64,000 bases of DNA from JANMCE01 sp031360915 (GCA_031360915.1 JANMCE010000350.1:1-64000), one strand, 5' to 3'; shown: positions 43,856 through 51,713, counted from the first letter of the stretch. The notes: generated by a model from the letters alone, not told the origin. Program-made: numbers and translations.

Positions 43856-44539
43856 TCAAGAGGCGGAGACGGCAGTCTCATTCTTGGCTCCGAGCCGTTG
43901 AGACCAGTCGATTCGGACCAGAAGCACCACAGCAATCAGAAAGACGATCTGCACCGCGATACCTCGCCAATCGGTGAGTGAATGTCGGAACGTCTCGCCC
44001 ACCGACGATCGGCCAACCGCACCTGCACCGGCGACGTAGAGCGAGTAGCTCACGAGTCGACCGGCAAAGAACGCCGGTACTACTCGGCCAAGAGGGAGAC
44101 CCGTGATGCCTGCACCTTCAAAGAGCTGGGCCGATGGAATCGGAGAAAGGGCGAAGAGCCCAAGTGCAGCGATGGACTTGCCACGACCACCCTCTAGGCG
44201 TTTGCGCACCGCCTCAAGGCTGTTGCGGCGCTTTTCGGAAAATCGATTGCGAAGCCGACGAGAGCCAAGCGCCAGCAGGTACCTGCCGCATGCTGCGGCA
44301 ACAGCCCCGATCAAGACGAGCACCACTGTGTTCAGGTGCGAATTGAGCCGGTACAAAACAAGGATTGACCAGGTCGGCGGACCAAAAGCCGGCAATAAGT
44401 TGATGCCGAAGACTACGAAAAACACGACGAGGTACGTCATGACGCGGATCTCGTCTTTGCCAAGTTCTCGGAAGATAGTGGGTTCCCAATTTGGTAGCGC
44501 ACACGGGATCACTCCCCACGAAGCCCGAAAGTCAAACAT
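43856..44539 (-). CDS. VTT/DedA-like membrane protein
   Basis: Up to 227 residues with four or five TM segments. LVVFFVVFGINLLPAFGPPT, LIGAVAAACGRYLLALGSRR and ALGLFALSPIPSAQLFEGAG followed by PAFFAGRLVSYSLYVAGAG resemble the VTT/SNARE-associated fold. The start is uncertain: ATG 44539 gives a 33-residue polar N-terminus, and ATG 44440 starts directly at the first helix. Probably co-transcribed with the flavoprotein downstream. Confidence 0.68.
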   Translation of the reverse strand: MFDFRASWGVIPCALPNWEPTIFRELGKDEIRVMTYLVVFFVVFGINLLPAFGPPTWSILVLYRLNSHLNTVVLVLIGAVAAACGRYLLALGSRRLRNRFSEKRRNSLEAVRKRLEGGRGKSIAALGLFALSPIPSAQLFEGAGITGLPLGRVVPAFFAGRLVSYSLYVAGAGAVGRSSVGETFRHSLTDWRGIAVQIVFLIAVVLLVRIDWSQRLGAKNETAVSAS

Positions 44540-44590
44540 GTTCGTGTGTTGAGCCGCAGCGGTGTGTCGAACGGCTCGGCGAGCTTTTCC

Positions 44591-44616
44591 GTATAGCTCT
44601 TGAACTCGTTGGGTAT
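44591..44616 (+). promoter_or_regulatory. SigF-type promoter of the LuxR-type regulator
   Basis: GTAT, 16 bases, GGGTAT; ATG 9 bases after the -10. One -35 mismatch. Confidence 0.68.
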
Positions 44617-44625
44617 ATAGCTACC

Positions 44626-44952
44626 ATGACTTTGTCGACCAGTCGTGCCGCATTGGCGGACAGCGCACTTGCGACCTTGGAAGAGCCCGTCTCTGATCGC
44701 GTTTCCGAACGTTTGTCGACCCTCACCGAACAGGAGAGAAACGTCCTCGACCTCATTGCACTGGGCCTCACAAATCGTGAAATCGCCGCCGAAATGTTCT
44801 TGTCGGAAAAGACCGTGAAGAATTACGTGACGCGGATGCTACTGAAATGCCATGTGCGAAATCGGACCGAGGCGGCGATCCTGGTGCTCCAGTTACAAAC
44901 CGGCGGCCAACAAATGCACGGTCAGGTATCGGACGAAATGGGCGTTCTATAG
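44626..44952 (+). CDS. LuxR/NarL-type HTH solo regulator
   Basis: A 108-residue protein from ATG 44626. The HTH is LSTLTEQERNVLDLIALGLT followed by NREIAAEMFLSEKTVKNYVT RM, a GerE/NarL helix-turn-helix. There is no receiver or sensor domain, only about 30 polar residues before the HTH. The start is fixed by the 9-base leaderless rule and removes a long non-coding extension upstream. A SigF-induced DNA-binding protein of this size may relay the stress response to a second gene set. Confidence 0.85.
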   Translation: MTLSTSRAALADSALATLEEPVSDRVSERLSTLTEQERNVLDLIALGLTNREIAAEMFLSEKTVKNYVTRMLLKCHVRNRTEAAILVLQLQTGGQQMHGQVSDEMGVL

Positions 44953-44960
44953 CGCTTCCG

Positions 44961-45944
44961 TCAGCGCTCCTCTACAGGGTCGGTGGGCCGCATCCGGAAG
45001 TAGATCAACTGGGCCGCTGGTACGGCTGAGCGAAGCCCTGCTTCGGCCCGCGTACGCGCTTCGTAGATTTCCGCCGCCGATATGCTGTCGACCCGAAGCG
45101 TCCCTACAACCAGAATGTCATCAGGACCCAGTTGCTCGGTGCGCAGGTCCTCGATCTCGGCAATGATTGGCTCACTCAGAATCGCTTCGCGGATGGCGTG
45201 TACATCCATCGACTGCGCCGCTTCACCAATGAGCAGACTCTTCATCTCTCGGGCGAGCGTGAACGCACTCACGATCAACAGCACGCCGATAGCGATGCTG
45301 CCGATGGCATCAAAGCGGGAGTTGCCTGTCAACTCAGAGGCAGTGGTGCTGCCCAGGGCAATGACCACGCCGAGGAGTGCTCCGGTATCTTCCACCAGCA
45401 CCACGGCAAGCTCCGGTGCGCTGGTGCGCTTTACGAAACCGAGCCAGGACTCGTCGCTGTGCTTCAGCGCCCGACTTTCGACCATTGCTGTGCGCAAGGA
45501 CAACGATTCCATCAGAAATGCGAAGACCAACACACCGATCGCCCACCTTCCCGAGGTCAGCTTGTGCGGTGTCTGGACCTTCTGTATCCCTTCGGCCAGT
45601 GCAAAGAGTCCGCCCGCACTGAACAAGACCATGGCCACCACGAAGGCCCAGAAGAAGCGTTCCCGACCAAAGCCGAAAGGATGTCGCCTGTTGGCTTCCT
45701 GTCGGGATCTCCGACGTCCGAGCAGCAGCAAACCCTGATTAGCCGAGTCGGCAACCGAGTGAACCGACTCAGCCAACATTGAGGCCGAACCGGTCAGCAG
45801 CCATGCGACGAATTTGGCGAGCGCCACCGCAATGTTCGTAGCAAACGCTGTAAGGGTGGCCTTCTTGCCCGAAGCATCAGATGCCACGGTACGCCGTACC
45901 GGCCATGGGCTTGCGGGCCAACATAAGCGACCGACTACAGCCAT
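44961..45944 (-). CDS. Cation diffusion facilitator transporter
   Basis: A 327-residue protein with six TM segments. SASMLAESVHSVADSANQGL has the HxxxD-type metal motif in TM2, and VVLVEDTGALLGVVIALGST the matching TM5 site. PFGFGRERFFWAFVVAMVLF is the TM3 region. A cytoplasmic C-terminal domain follows. It probably exports Zn2+, Fe2+ or Mn2+. The ATG at 45944 overlaps the CorA stop by 10 bases; GTG 45887 is an alternative. Confidence 0.87.
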   Translation of the reverse strand: MAVVGRLCWPASPWPVRRTVASDASGKKATLTAFATNIAVALAKFVAWLLTGSASMLAESVHSVADSANQGLLLLGRRRSRQEANRRHPFGFGRERFFWAFVVAMVLFSAGGLFALAEGIQKVQTPHKLTSGRWAIGVLVFAFLMESLSLRTAMVESRALKHSDESWLGFVKRTSAPELAVVLVEDTGALLGVVIALGSTTASELTGNSRFDAIGSIAIGVLLIVSAFTLAREMKSLLIGEAAQSMDVHAIREAILSEPIIAEIEDLRTEQLGPDDILVVGTLRVDSISAAEIYEARTRAEAGLRSAVPAAQLIYFRMRPTDPVEER

Positions 45945-46903
45945 TCCTTTCGCTTGAAGACCACATACAACCCTCCCGACACCACAACGACGAGAGCAGC
46001 GGCCGCCCAGACTCCCCAGGTTTGGTTGAAGCCGGGGTACGGTAGGTTCATGCCGTACCAGCCGGTGATGAGTGTGGGGACTGCGATGATGGCTGCCCAG
46101 CTCGTGACCTGCTTCGCAATCTGATTGGTACGGTAGTCCCGCAAGCTCAAGTTGGTCTCGACAATGGTCGCGATCAGATCGCGCAATGCGTCGGTCGATT
46201 CGGTCACACGAAGGACATGGTCATACACGTCCTGGTAATACGGATATAGGTCGTCGTCGATGGCGGAATGCTCTCGACGCATAAGGGCACTTACCGCTTC
46301 TCGCATGGGCACCACCAAGCGATGGAAGCGAATGAGGGACTGACGGGTTTGGAACCAGTGCTTTTGCTCCGACGGCGGGATCGGCTTTTCGGAGAAAATT
46401 CCTTCACTAATGGTGTCGTAGAACTCGTCAAAGCTTTGTACCGTGTCGAAGTAGCCATCAACCACCACGTCGAGCAAGCCGTACAGGAGAAAGCCCACTC
46501 CGTGAATAGCAAGGCCACCGGATCGATCCCACCGAGCAAGTACTGGCTCAAGATCGAAGTCCGCATTCTTTCGGACGGTCACTAACCAGCGATCGTTGAT
46601 GAACGCGTCGATCTCGGCGACGACGAGACCACCGACATCGTCAAGCCGCACGGCATGGCAGACGAGGAACTTGTGGGTGTCGTAGTGATCAAGCTTGGGG
46701 CGTTGATGTGCTTCGAGAGAGTCTTCGATTGCGAGTTCGTGGAGCCCGAGTTCCTCGGCAAGCTCGTGAAGGTCGTCGGCGGAGGGCCCGCAGAAGTCGA
46801 CCCATACGACCACGCCGTCGCGGGCGAGGTGGTCCGAGACTTGAATGACCTGGAAGTCCGCCTCTTCAAGGATGCCATTGACGTACGCGCGTGTGCGGAT
46901 CAT
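45935..46903 (-). CDS. corA: CorA-family Mg2+/divalent cation channel
   Basis: A 322-residue protein. A long cytoplasmic N-terminal domain is followed by two C-terminal TM helices with the signature YGMNLPYPGFNQTWGVWAAA. The end KRKEWL is the usual basic tail. ATG 46903 is chosen over the in-frame TTG nine bases upstream. It is coupled to the CDF transporter. A possible SigF-type promoter with one -35 mismatch lies at 47093-47118. Confidence 0.9.
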   Translation of the reverse strand: MIRTRAYVNGILEEADFQVIQVSDHLARDGVVVWVDFCGPSADDLHELAEELGLHELAIEDSLEAHQRPKLDHYDTHKFLVCHAVRLDDVGGLVVAEIDAFINDRWLVTVRKNADFDLEPVLARWDRSGGLAIHGVGFLLYGLLDVVVDGYFDTVQSFDEFYDTISEGIFSEKPIPPSEQKHWFQTRQSLIRFHRLVVPMREAVSALMRREHSAIDDDLYPYYQDVYDHVLRVTESTDALRDLIATIVETNLSLRDYRTNQIAKQVTSWAAIIAVPTLITGWYGMNLPYPGFNQTWGVWAAAALVVVVSGGLYVVFKRKEWL

Positions 46904-47228
46904 GTCGCCCAAGCGTTCAACGAGCTAACTATCGAGGTGGGGCGAGGATGCAAGAAGTGGACCACACGTCCTCACACCCCGGCTCCACTGGACAGCAGCA
47001 AGTGATGTCATGGCCGTACTCGCGGTTCCGGCAGTGGTGAGTCTTCGGGGTTGATCATGATGGATCCTTCGTTCTATGAGAGCTCCTGTGATTTACCCAA
47101 GCCGTTTGAGCCTTAGACATTTTCTCTAACCGTTTCCGGGCCTCGTTGGAGCGATCGAGCACCTCGACGTCCTGCTGCGGTCGTGGCCAAATCAACTAAT
47201 CGAGCGGCACAATATGCTCAAGAGTCAA
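46904..47228. other. Intergenic region upstream of corA
   Basis: 325 bases without a clear gene. It contains a possible promoter (47093-47118) and a 16-residue reading frame at 47008-47058, minus strand, with GAAGGA before its ATG, which may be a leader peptide. A further 40-codon minus-strand frame overlaps the promoter and is not supported. Confidence 0.4.
47093..47118 (-). promoter_or_regulatory. Possible SigF-type promoter upstream of corA
   Basis: GTCT, 16 bases, GGGTAA; one -35 mismatch, correct spacing. A start of transcription near 47083 would give a 180-base leader before corA. Confidence 0.38.
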
Positions 47229-47855
47229 TTAACTGTACGCAGTACCTTGACCACCGCCCGCGCGTGCCGACGTACCGACCAAGATGTGGCTTGCGGGCCA
47301 CACCACTCGTCGAGGTGGTCCCCATGAGTACGTCATGGATGGGCCGAGCAGTAGTCGGTAGAACTCGTTGCTGAGGTCGTAGTGGTGAGAAATTTCTCTC
47401 GCATCACGGCGTCGGCTGTGCCGATACCCCTTCACTGAAATCTCCTCCGGAGGCGGTGGTAACGGCTTCCCGAACGCGTTCACATGGTTCGCTGCAATGA
47501 CTGCTTGCACAGCAGCAGCGAGCCCAAAGCGGACATGGCTTGGAGCGACGTCTCGCAGTGCGGCGAGAGTGGCAAAGACATCGCCCTCGATGTCTCCGGC
47601 GACGTAGGCCCGGCCGACGCCAAGCTCTCCCAGAGACCATACGACTCGACGCAAAGCATTGGGTGGGTTGACGCGCACGACGGATTGCGAGGTGGGCGGG
47701 CCTATCGATGTTCCGTCCCAGAATCCGAAGTGAACCGGAGTTTGGGTTCCGAGAAGCCTCGTGAGGAGGGGCCCCAACTGATCGGCGACTCCTGACGGCT
47801 TCAGAGATGAACGCACAGAGGCTTGGCGTTGTTTGGGTTGACCACGATCTTCCAT
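47229..47855 (-). pseudogene. Truncated cyclopropane-fatty-acyl-phospholipid synthase
   Basis: The first 170 residues or so match a CFA synthase: VHFGFWDGTSIGPPTSQSVV, GVGRAYVAGDIEGDVFATLA and ISHHYDLSNEFYRLLLGPSM followed by TYS. Then the frame changes into a basic non-homologous tail and stops. The whole SAM-binding domain and active site, about 220 residues, is missing and is not found in neighbouring frames beyond 47229. Inactive as a methyltransferase. Confidence 0.8.
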
Positions 47856-47886
47856 CGTCGGGGATCCACTACACAAGGAGAACAAA

Positions 47887-48359
47887 ATGAACCGCACTAT
47901 CCGTACCGCCCTTGCTTCGCTGCCGTTGTGGTGGCTGGTGGCGCCGCCGGTCTCATGGCCTTTGGCACCAGTGCCAATGCCGCAGATACCTCCGGCACCA
48001 CAGTCGCTGCAGCTGCACCGACTGCCGATGCGACCACGCCGGTTGCCGACGCAACCAAGCCGTCGGGGCCGCACCAGGCGAACGGCATCACCGAAACCCA
48101 CTCGTCGGCGATGAGTTAGTAAAGGCCACCGCAGCCGCCACTACCGCCCCCCGGGTCGGCGGTTGTTCGAGCCGAGACCGATGCTGACGGCGATGCTTTC
48201 GAAGTTCACATCAAGACGCCGATGGCACGCAATCCACCGTGAAACTCAACGCCGACTTCAGCGTCAAGAAGGTCGAAACGCGCACCAGGGTGGACCCGGC
48301 GGACAGCGCCCAGTCAAGGGAACGGCGCCCGCCGCTGCGACCACCACAACGGCCTGACC
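47887..48359 (+). pseudogene. Multiply frameshifted secreted PepSY-like protein
   Basis: A good AAGGAG site precedes the ATG at 47887 and MNRTIRTALA begins a signal peptide, but the frame then changes. Fragments in successive frames are AAVVVAGGAAGLMAFGTSAN with PSGPHQANGITET, then PLVGDELVKATAAATTA (second frame), then VKLNADFSVKKVET, and finally GGPGGQRPVKGTAPAAATTT. In order they rebuild a single exported protein with a low-complexity linker and a PepSY-like core. At least four frame changes in 470 bases. Confidence 0.75.
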
Positions 48360-48370
48360 CACCTCAGGTG

Positions 48371-48411
48371 CCCGCGTCCTGCGGGCGGCTCGCTCTCAAG
48401 CGGAGCCGCCC
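48371..48411. terminator. Bidirectional hairpin cluster
   Basis: A perfect 9-base stem GGGCGGCTC/GAGCCGCCC with an 11-base loop (48383-48411), overlapping a second small stem CCCGC/GCGGG. It lies between the convergent pseudogene and the DoxX gene. No long T-run. Confidence 0.5.
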
Positions 48412-48458
48412 GACTCGGCATTCTTGCGCCCTTGGCGCGGCTCTGGGTGATCGGCGAA

Positions 48459-48941
48459 CTATCGCGCCGCCGACGCACCGGTTGACCATAGTGACCAGAC
48501 GACCAGCAGTGGCTGTAACACGAGGCGAGTCGCCCGCTTCGCGTCGGTGTCGAGGCCAAAGGAATCGGTGTGGGTCATCAATTGCGAGATGTTGCCGGGA
48601 AATATGGCAACGAAGAACGCCGCGACAATCCAGCCGACCGGAATCCGTCTTGTACGAAGGACGACCAGCGACAGGCCAAGCAAGATTTCTACGACGCCTG
48701 AAGCGAGAACGACGGCGTCGGCATTCATCGGAACCCACCTTGGCACTTGGGCGCGGAACGCTTGCCGATTCCAGGTCAGGTGGCTCGTACCGGCAACGAT
48801 GAGCATCCCGGCCAGCGCCCAACGCCCGACATTCTGAGCGGTGGACGTATCGACCAACCCAGCGTGGAACGGGCGGAGCGCCTCGTCGGCCTCAATCGTC
48901 TTCGGGCTCTGCATGCGGACGGTCTTGGGTTCCTGCACCAC
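48459..48941 (-). CDS. DoxX-like membrane protein
   Basis: A 160-residue protein from GTG 48941, chosen because AAGGAG lies 6 bases upstream. Four TM helices: VGRWALAGMLIVAGTSHLTW, ADAVVLASGVVEILLGLSLV, VGWIVAAFFVAIFPGNISQL and a C-terminal one. 'GTSHL-W-R--F--QVP-W-P' is typical of the DoxX-like/DUF4267-type group. Its start overlaps the small acidic protein gene by 50 bases, so the two may be co-transcribed from the SigF-type promoter at 49088. Confidence 0.75.
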   Translation of the reverse strand: MVQEPKTVRMQSPKTIEADEALRPFHAGLVDTSTAQNVGRWALAGMLIVAGTSHLTWNRQAFRAQVPRWVPMNADAVVLASGVVEILLGLSLVVLRTRRIPVGWIVAAFFVAIFPGNISQLMTHTDSFGLDTDAKRATRLVLQPLLVVWSLWSTGASAAR

Positions 48942-49077
48942 CTTCGTCTCCTTCGGTCGGTGCGTTACCCGTAGCGTTCGTTCCCTGGCTACCGTCTGAC
49001 GGTAGTGGGTCACGGGAAGGTTCGCGATCACGGCGTTCGCGGATGCGAGCGTTCAAGAAGTCATCATCGTTCTCCAT
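48892..49077 (-). CDS. Small acidic protein under a SigF-type promoter
   Basis: A 61-residue hydrophilic protein rich in D, E, R and P (ENDDDFLNARIRERRDREPS ... PHAEPEDD). No family recognised. The ATG lies 10 bases after a perfect -10 with exact 16-base spacing to GTTT, which is the main reason for calling the gene. It resembles in composition other small stress proteins of actinobacteria and is probably disordered. Confidence 0.58.
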   Translation of the reverse strand: MENDDDFLNARIRERRDREPSRDPLPSDGSQGTNATGNAPTEGDEGGAGTQDRPHAEPEDD

Positions 49078-49087
49078 GAAGGCAGTT

Positions 49088-49113
49088 GTACCCCAATAAC
49101 GCAGTTCCGAAAC
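49088..49113 (-). promoter_or_regulatory. SigF-type promoter of the small acidic protein
   Basis: GTTT, 16 bases, GGGTAC; ATG 10 bases after the -10. Confidence 0.78.
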
Positions 49114-49129
49114 GCAGGTCTCGAGTCGC

Positions 49130-49309
49130 TCACGCAAAACCCCGACGGTACGGCGATGCCTTCGATCCGCTACAGCTCTCACCCAACTGCGCGCCCTTCC
49201 CACCAACGACCGCCAACGGTGTCCGGTCGATGTCAGCAAATCCCAGCACGAAGCAGCCCTCATCAGGTCTCCGTTCGGGGCGCTTCATCGCCGCATTGAT
49301 CTGGTTCAT
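49130..49309 (-). pseudogene. N-terminal remnant of a phosphoenolpyruvate synthase/PPDK-type enzyme
   Basis: From ATG 49309 the frame reads VLGFADIDRTPLAVVGGKGA followed by QLGE, the start of the ATP-grasp domain of PEP synthase or rifampin phosphotransferase. The frame then breaks; the next part, RIEGIAVPSGFCVS, is in another frame after a stop codon. Nothing of the remaining several hundred residues follows, since the small acidic gene's promoter begins at 49113. Confidence 0.7.
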
Positions 49310-49391
49310 GGAAGTCCCCTCTCCGTTCCTGAAAGGGTAGGAGCGAGCATGCGCACCGCCGGAGCCGGCAAACCCTCTAGGGTCTATTGTC

Positions 49392-50280
49392 TCAGCGGTT
49401 GGTGCGGCCCTCGGTAGCGGCCGGGTAGCGGTCACCCTCAACGGTGAGCGACGCAGCGGCCCGGCCGGTTCCGGCCAGGTCCTCGGCGGAGAGGTGCACG
49501 TTGCAGGCACCGAGATTCTCCTCCAGACGAGCAATCTTCGTGGTACCCGGTATGGGCACGATCCAATGACGCTGGGCAAGCAACCCCAGGCCAGCGCGAC
49601 TTGTGCAGAGGTCGCACCCTTCGCCTCGCCGATCGACCTCAGCAGATCGACCACAATCTGATTCGCTTGGCGCGCGCCTCGGTTGTGAAGCGCGGAAGAG
49701 TGTTGCGGTTGTCGTTGTCGTCGAACACCGTGTTCTCGTCGATCGCTCCGGTGAGGAAACCTCGCCCGAGCGGGCTGTAGGGCACGAAACCGATCCCGAG
49801 CTCCTCGCACGTCGCCAGTACCTCGTCTTCCGGGCGACGCCACCACAGCGAGTACTCGCTTTGCACTGCCGTGACCGGGTGCACCGCGTGGGCCCGGCGA
49901 ATGGTGCTGGCGGAAGCTTCGGACAGCCCGAAGTAGCGCACCTTGCCGTCGGCAACGAGTTCCTTGACGGTGGCGGCAACGTCTTCAATCGGAACGTCGG
50001 GGTCGACACGGTGCTGGTACAGCAGATCGATCGTGTCGACGCCGAGGCGTTGCAGCGACGCGTTGGTGGTGGCTTTGATGAGGTCGGGTCGGCTCGAATG
50101 CTGCGGGTTGCCTTCGACATCGACAAGCCCGAACTTGGACGAAATCAACACCCGGTCACGGACGGGCGCAAGGGCCTCGCCTACGAGACGTTCGTTGGTG
50201 AACGGGCCGTATACCTGAGCGGTGTCAAACAGGGTCACCCCCAGATCGACGGCATGACGGATGAGTGCGTTTGCCTCACT
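49392..50280 (-). pseudogene. Frameshifted aldo/keto reductase
   Basis: Three frames together give most of an AKR: SEANALIRHAVDLGVTLFDT with AQVYGPFTNERLVGEAL, then GIGFVPYSPLGRGFLTGAID (frame 1); VVDLLRSIGEAKGATSAQVA LAW (frame 2); LLAQRHWIVPIPGTTKIARL followed by EENLGACNVHLSAEDLAGTG (frame 3). The N-terminal 40-50 residues with the first beta strand are missing, and two frame changes lie near 49660 and 49590. Not functional. Confidence 0.82.
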
Positions 50281-50396
50281 CGTGACATAGACGCGTCGCT
50301 AGATGACGGCACCGAGCACGTTGGCCCAAGCCTTGAGGACGGGGCCTCGATTAGACGAAATCACCTTGCCAGATGGGTTTAGCCAACGTTGGCTGC

Positions 50397-50402
50397 GGGT
50401 AC
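50397..50402 (+). promoter_or_regulatory. -10 element of the SigF-type promoter for the lysine-rich small gene
   Basis: GTTT at 50377-50380, 16 bases, GGGTAC. The spacer contains a perfect 14-base palindrome AGCCAACGTTGGCT (50381-50394), seen at no other site, which could bind a repressor. Confidence 0.75.
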
Positions 50403-50453
50403 TGAATTACGGGCGCGCATCTAGGCGCACATCCAAATGATGAGGAGAACGGT

Positions 50454-50591
50454 ATGGCGATTTTAGCGGACCAGGACAGCAATAAGAAGAAGGGATCGGC
50501 TCCGGAGACTGCTGCCAAGAGCACGGGTACGGGCGAGGCTGCCAAGGAAAAGAAGCCGGCGAGCAAGGCAAAGACAACCAAGAAGCAGTAA
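50454..50591 (+). CDS. Small lysine/alanine-rich protein (45 residues)
   Basis: MAILADQDSNKKKGSAPETA and onward, ending KPASKAKTTKKQ. Highly basic and probably disordered, with possible nucleic-acid binding like histone-like tails (inference). GGAG lies 6-9 bases before the ATG, and a SigF-type promoter 52 bases upstream. No family recognised. Confidence 0.6.
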   Translation: MAILADQDSNKKKGSAPETAAKSTGTGEAAKEKKPASKAKTTKKQ

Positions 50592-50622
50592 CGCCACGAG
50601 CGAGCACAAACGCGCCGATCCA

Positions 50623-50814
50623 TCACGAAGGTGTTTGGTCGTCGCCATTCCACGCAGTGTCATTTGCGTCCTGAGCATCGTTGCGTCGCTTCGACGTTGC
50701 CAGCGCACCTTCGGCTGCCTGTCGGGTCTCGTACGGACCAAGAACATCAGTATCAGGACTGCGGTTCTCGTCTGTCTCCACCTGACCCGACTTCACGTTG
50801 TACCAATAAGCCAT
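50623..50814 (-). CDS. Small SPOR-like/unknown actinobacterial protein
   Basis: A 63-residue protein: WYNVKSGQVETDENRSPDTD, then VLGPYETRQAAEGALATSKR. I recognise the 'WYN-KTG-VE ... LGPY-TR-EA--AL' pattern from small actinobacterial proteins of unknown role; it resembles the beta-alpha half of a SPOR domain. A GGGTAT at 50823 lacks a -35, so its control is unclear. Confidence 0.68.
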   Translation of the reverse strand: MAYWYNVKSGQVETDENRSPDTDVLGPYETRQAAEGALATSKRRNDAQDANDTAWNGDDQTPS

Positions 50815-50907
50815 AACCCAACATACCCCCACTGCGTGCCTGAGCAGGAGAAGCCCTGTGAAAACCAGCAGAGCCGGTGCCTTGGCACGTTCGCGTCCCG
50901 CTGAATC

Positions 50908-51564
50908 GTGGGCTTTCGGATCCAGTGTCGAACAGCAGTTGGCGAAGAACAGATACGGATTCGTTTGCCGAGCCCGTGGTTGAATCACTTCGATCAATCG
51001 TTGCTCGACCCTGACTGGACGCGTTTGCATGTCTGGAACGCGCTGCGAGCGGCGTTTGTCGGCGGCCCGGCCGGCAATGACCCGAAGGACCTAACCGCGT
51101 CGCGCCCCGACGGGTCGTTGGACGACGACACGAGTCCGCTGAGAGCGGCCACCGACACGTTCACGGCGCTGGTCTGTCGTGGCTGCTGTTGCGCGACCGG
51201 TGACCTCTCGGAACTCGGTGCCGCGCAGTTGGCTGCGATCCGAGCAGCGGCCCATGTCGTGGACGGGGCGCGCGTACGACTTACCGACTGCTTAGGTCCG
51301 TGTGACCAAAAGAACGTTATCGCTGTTCGCCACAGACTGATGTTGAAGCCGGGTGCCCGGATTGCCACGACGTGGTTGGGGAGCCTCACAACCAAAGGTT
51401 CAGTACCGATTCTCGCGGCTTGGCTTTCATCTGGCGCAAACCCGGCCGCCCTGCCAGCAGCCTTGTCGCCGCATCTCTTGGATAGATCGATCAAGCGCCT
51501 GCCCGACTGTGAGATCACGGTGGCAGCGGCCGAGGCCTCTTCCAGCGGATATGGCCGAGATTAA
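50908..51564 (+). CDS. Thioredoxin-like [2Fe-2S] ferredoxin domain protein
   Basis: A 218-residue frame. The ferredoxin-like domain (about 85-170) has FTALVCRGCCCATGDLSELG and VRLTDCLGPCDQKNVIAVRH, the four-cysteine arrangement of thioredoxin-like 2Fe-2S proteins, with two extra adjacent cysteines. The N-terminal 80 residues are of unknown origin, and the GTG start is uncertain. No neighbouring partner oxidoreductase. Confidence 0.68.
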   Translation: MGFRIQCRTAVGEEQIRIRLPSPWLNHFDQSLLDPDWTRLHVWNALRAAFVGGPAGNDPKDLTASRPDGSLDDDTSPLRAATDTFTALVCRGCCCATGDLSELGAAQLAAIRAAAHVVDGARVRLTDCLGPCDQKNVIAVRHRLMLKPGARIATTWLGSLTTKGSVPILAAWLSSGANPAALPAALSPHLLDRSIKRLPDCEITVAAAEASSSGYGRD

Positions 51565-51713
51565 TTTTGAAGACGACCAAGGCACCCCGAACAAGGCTCC
51601 GCTCACGTCGCAGACTTGTGGACCGTTGCTACTTTCCCAATTGGTGTAGGTGACGTGTCTCACCGCCATTGCCTTTCTTTGGGGGCCACCACGTCGGTCC
51701 GGTGGACGGTTCA

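Noticed and set aside
48163..48357. Plus-strand frame ending in TAPAAATTTTA as a separate gene
   Set aside because: It is one of the frames of the multiply frameshifted secreted protein.
48965..48970. GGGTAA upstream of the DoxX gene
   Set aside because: The -35 position reads AGCC. The gene is better explained by readthrough from 49088.
49335..49340. Plus-strand GGGTAG at the start of the PEP-synthase remnant
   Set aside because: Wrong strand for any gene, and the -35 is TCCC.
50823..50828. GGGTAT before the small SPOR-like gene
   Set aside because: No GTTT at 15-17 bases, although the distance to the start (8) is close to the leaderless rule.
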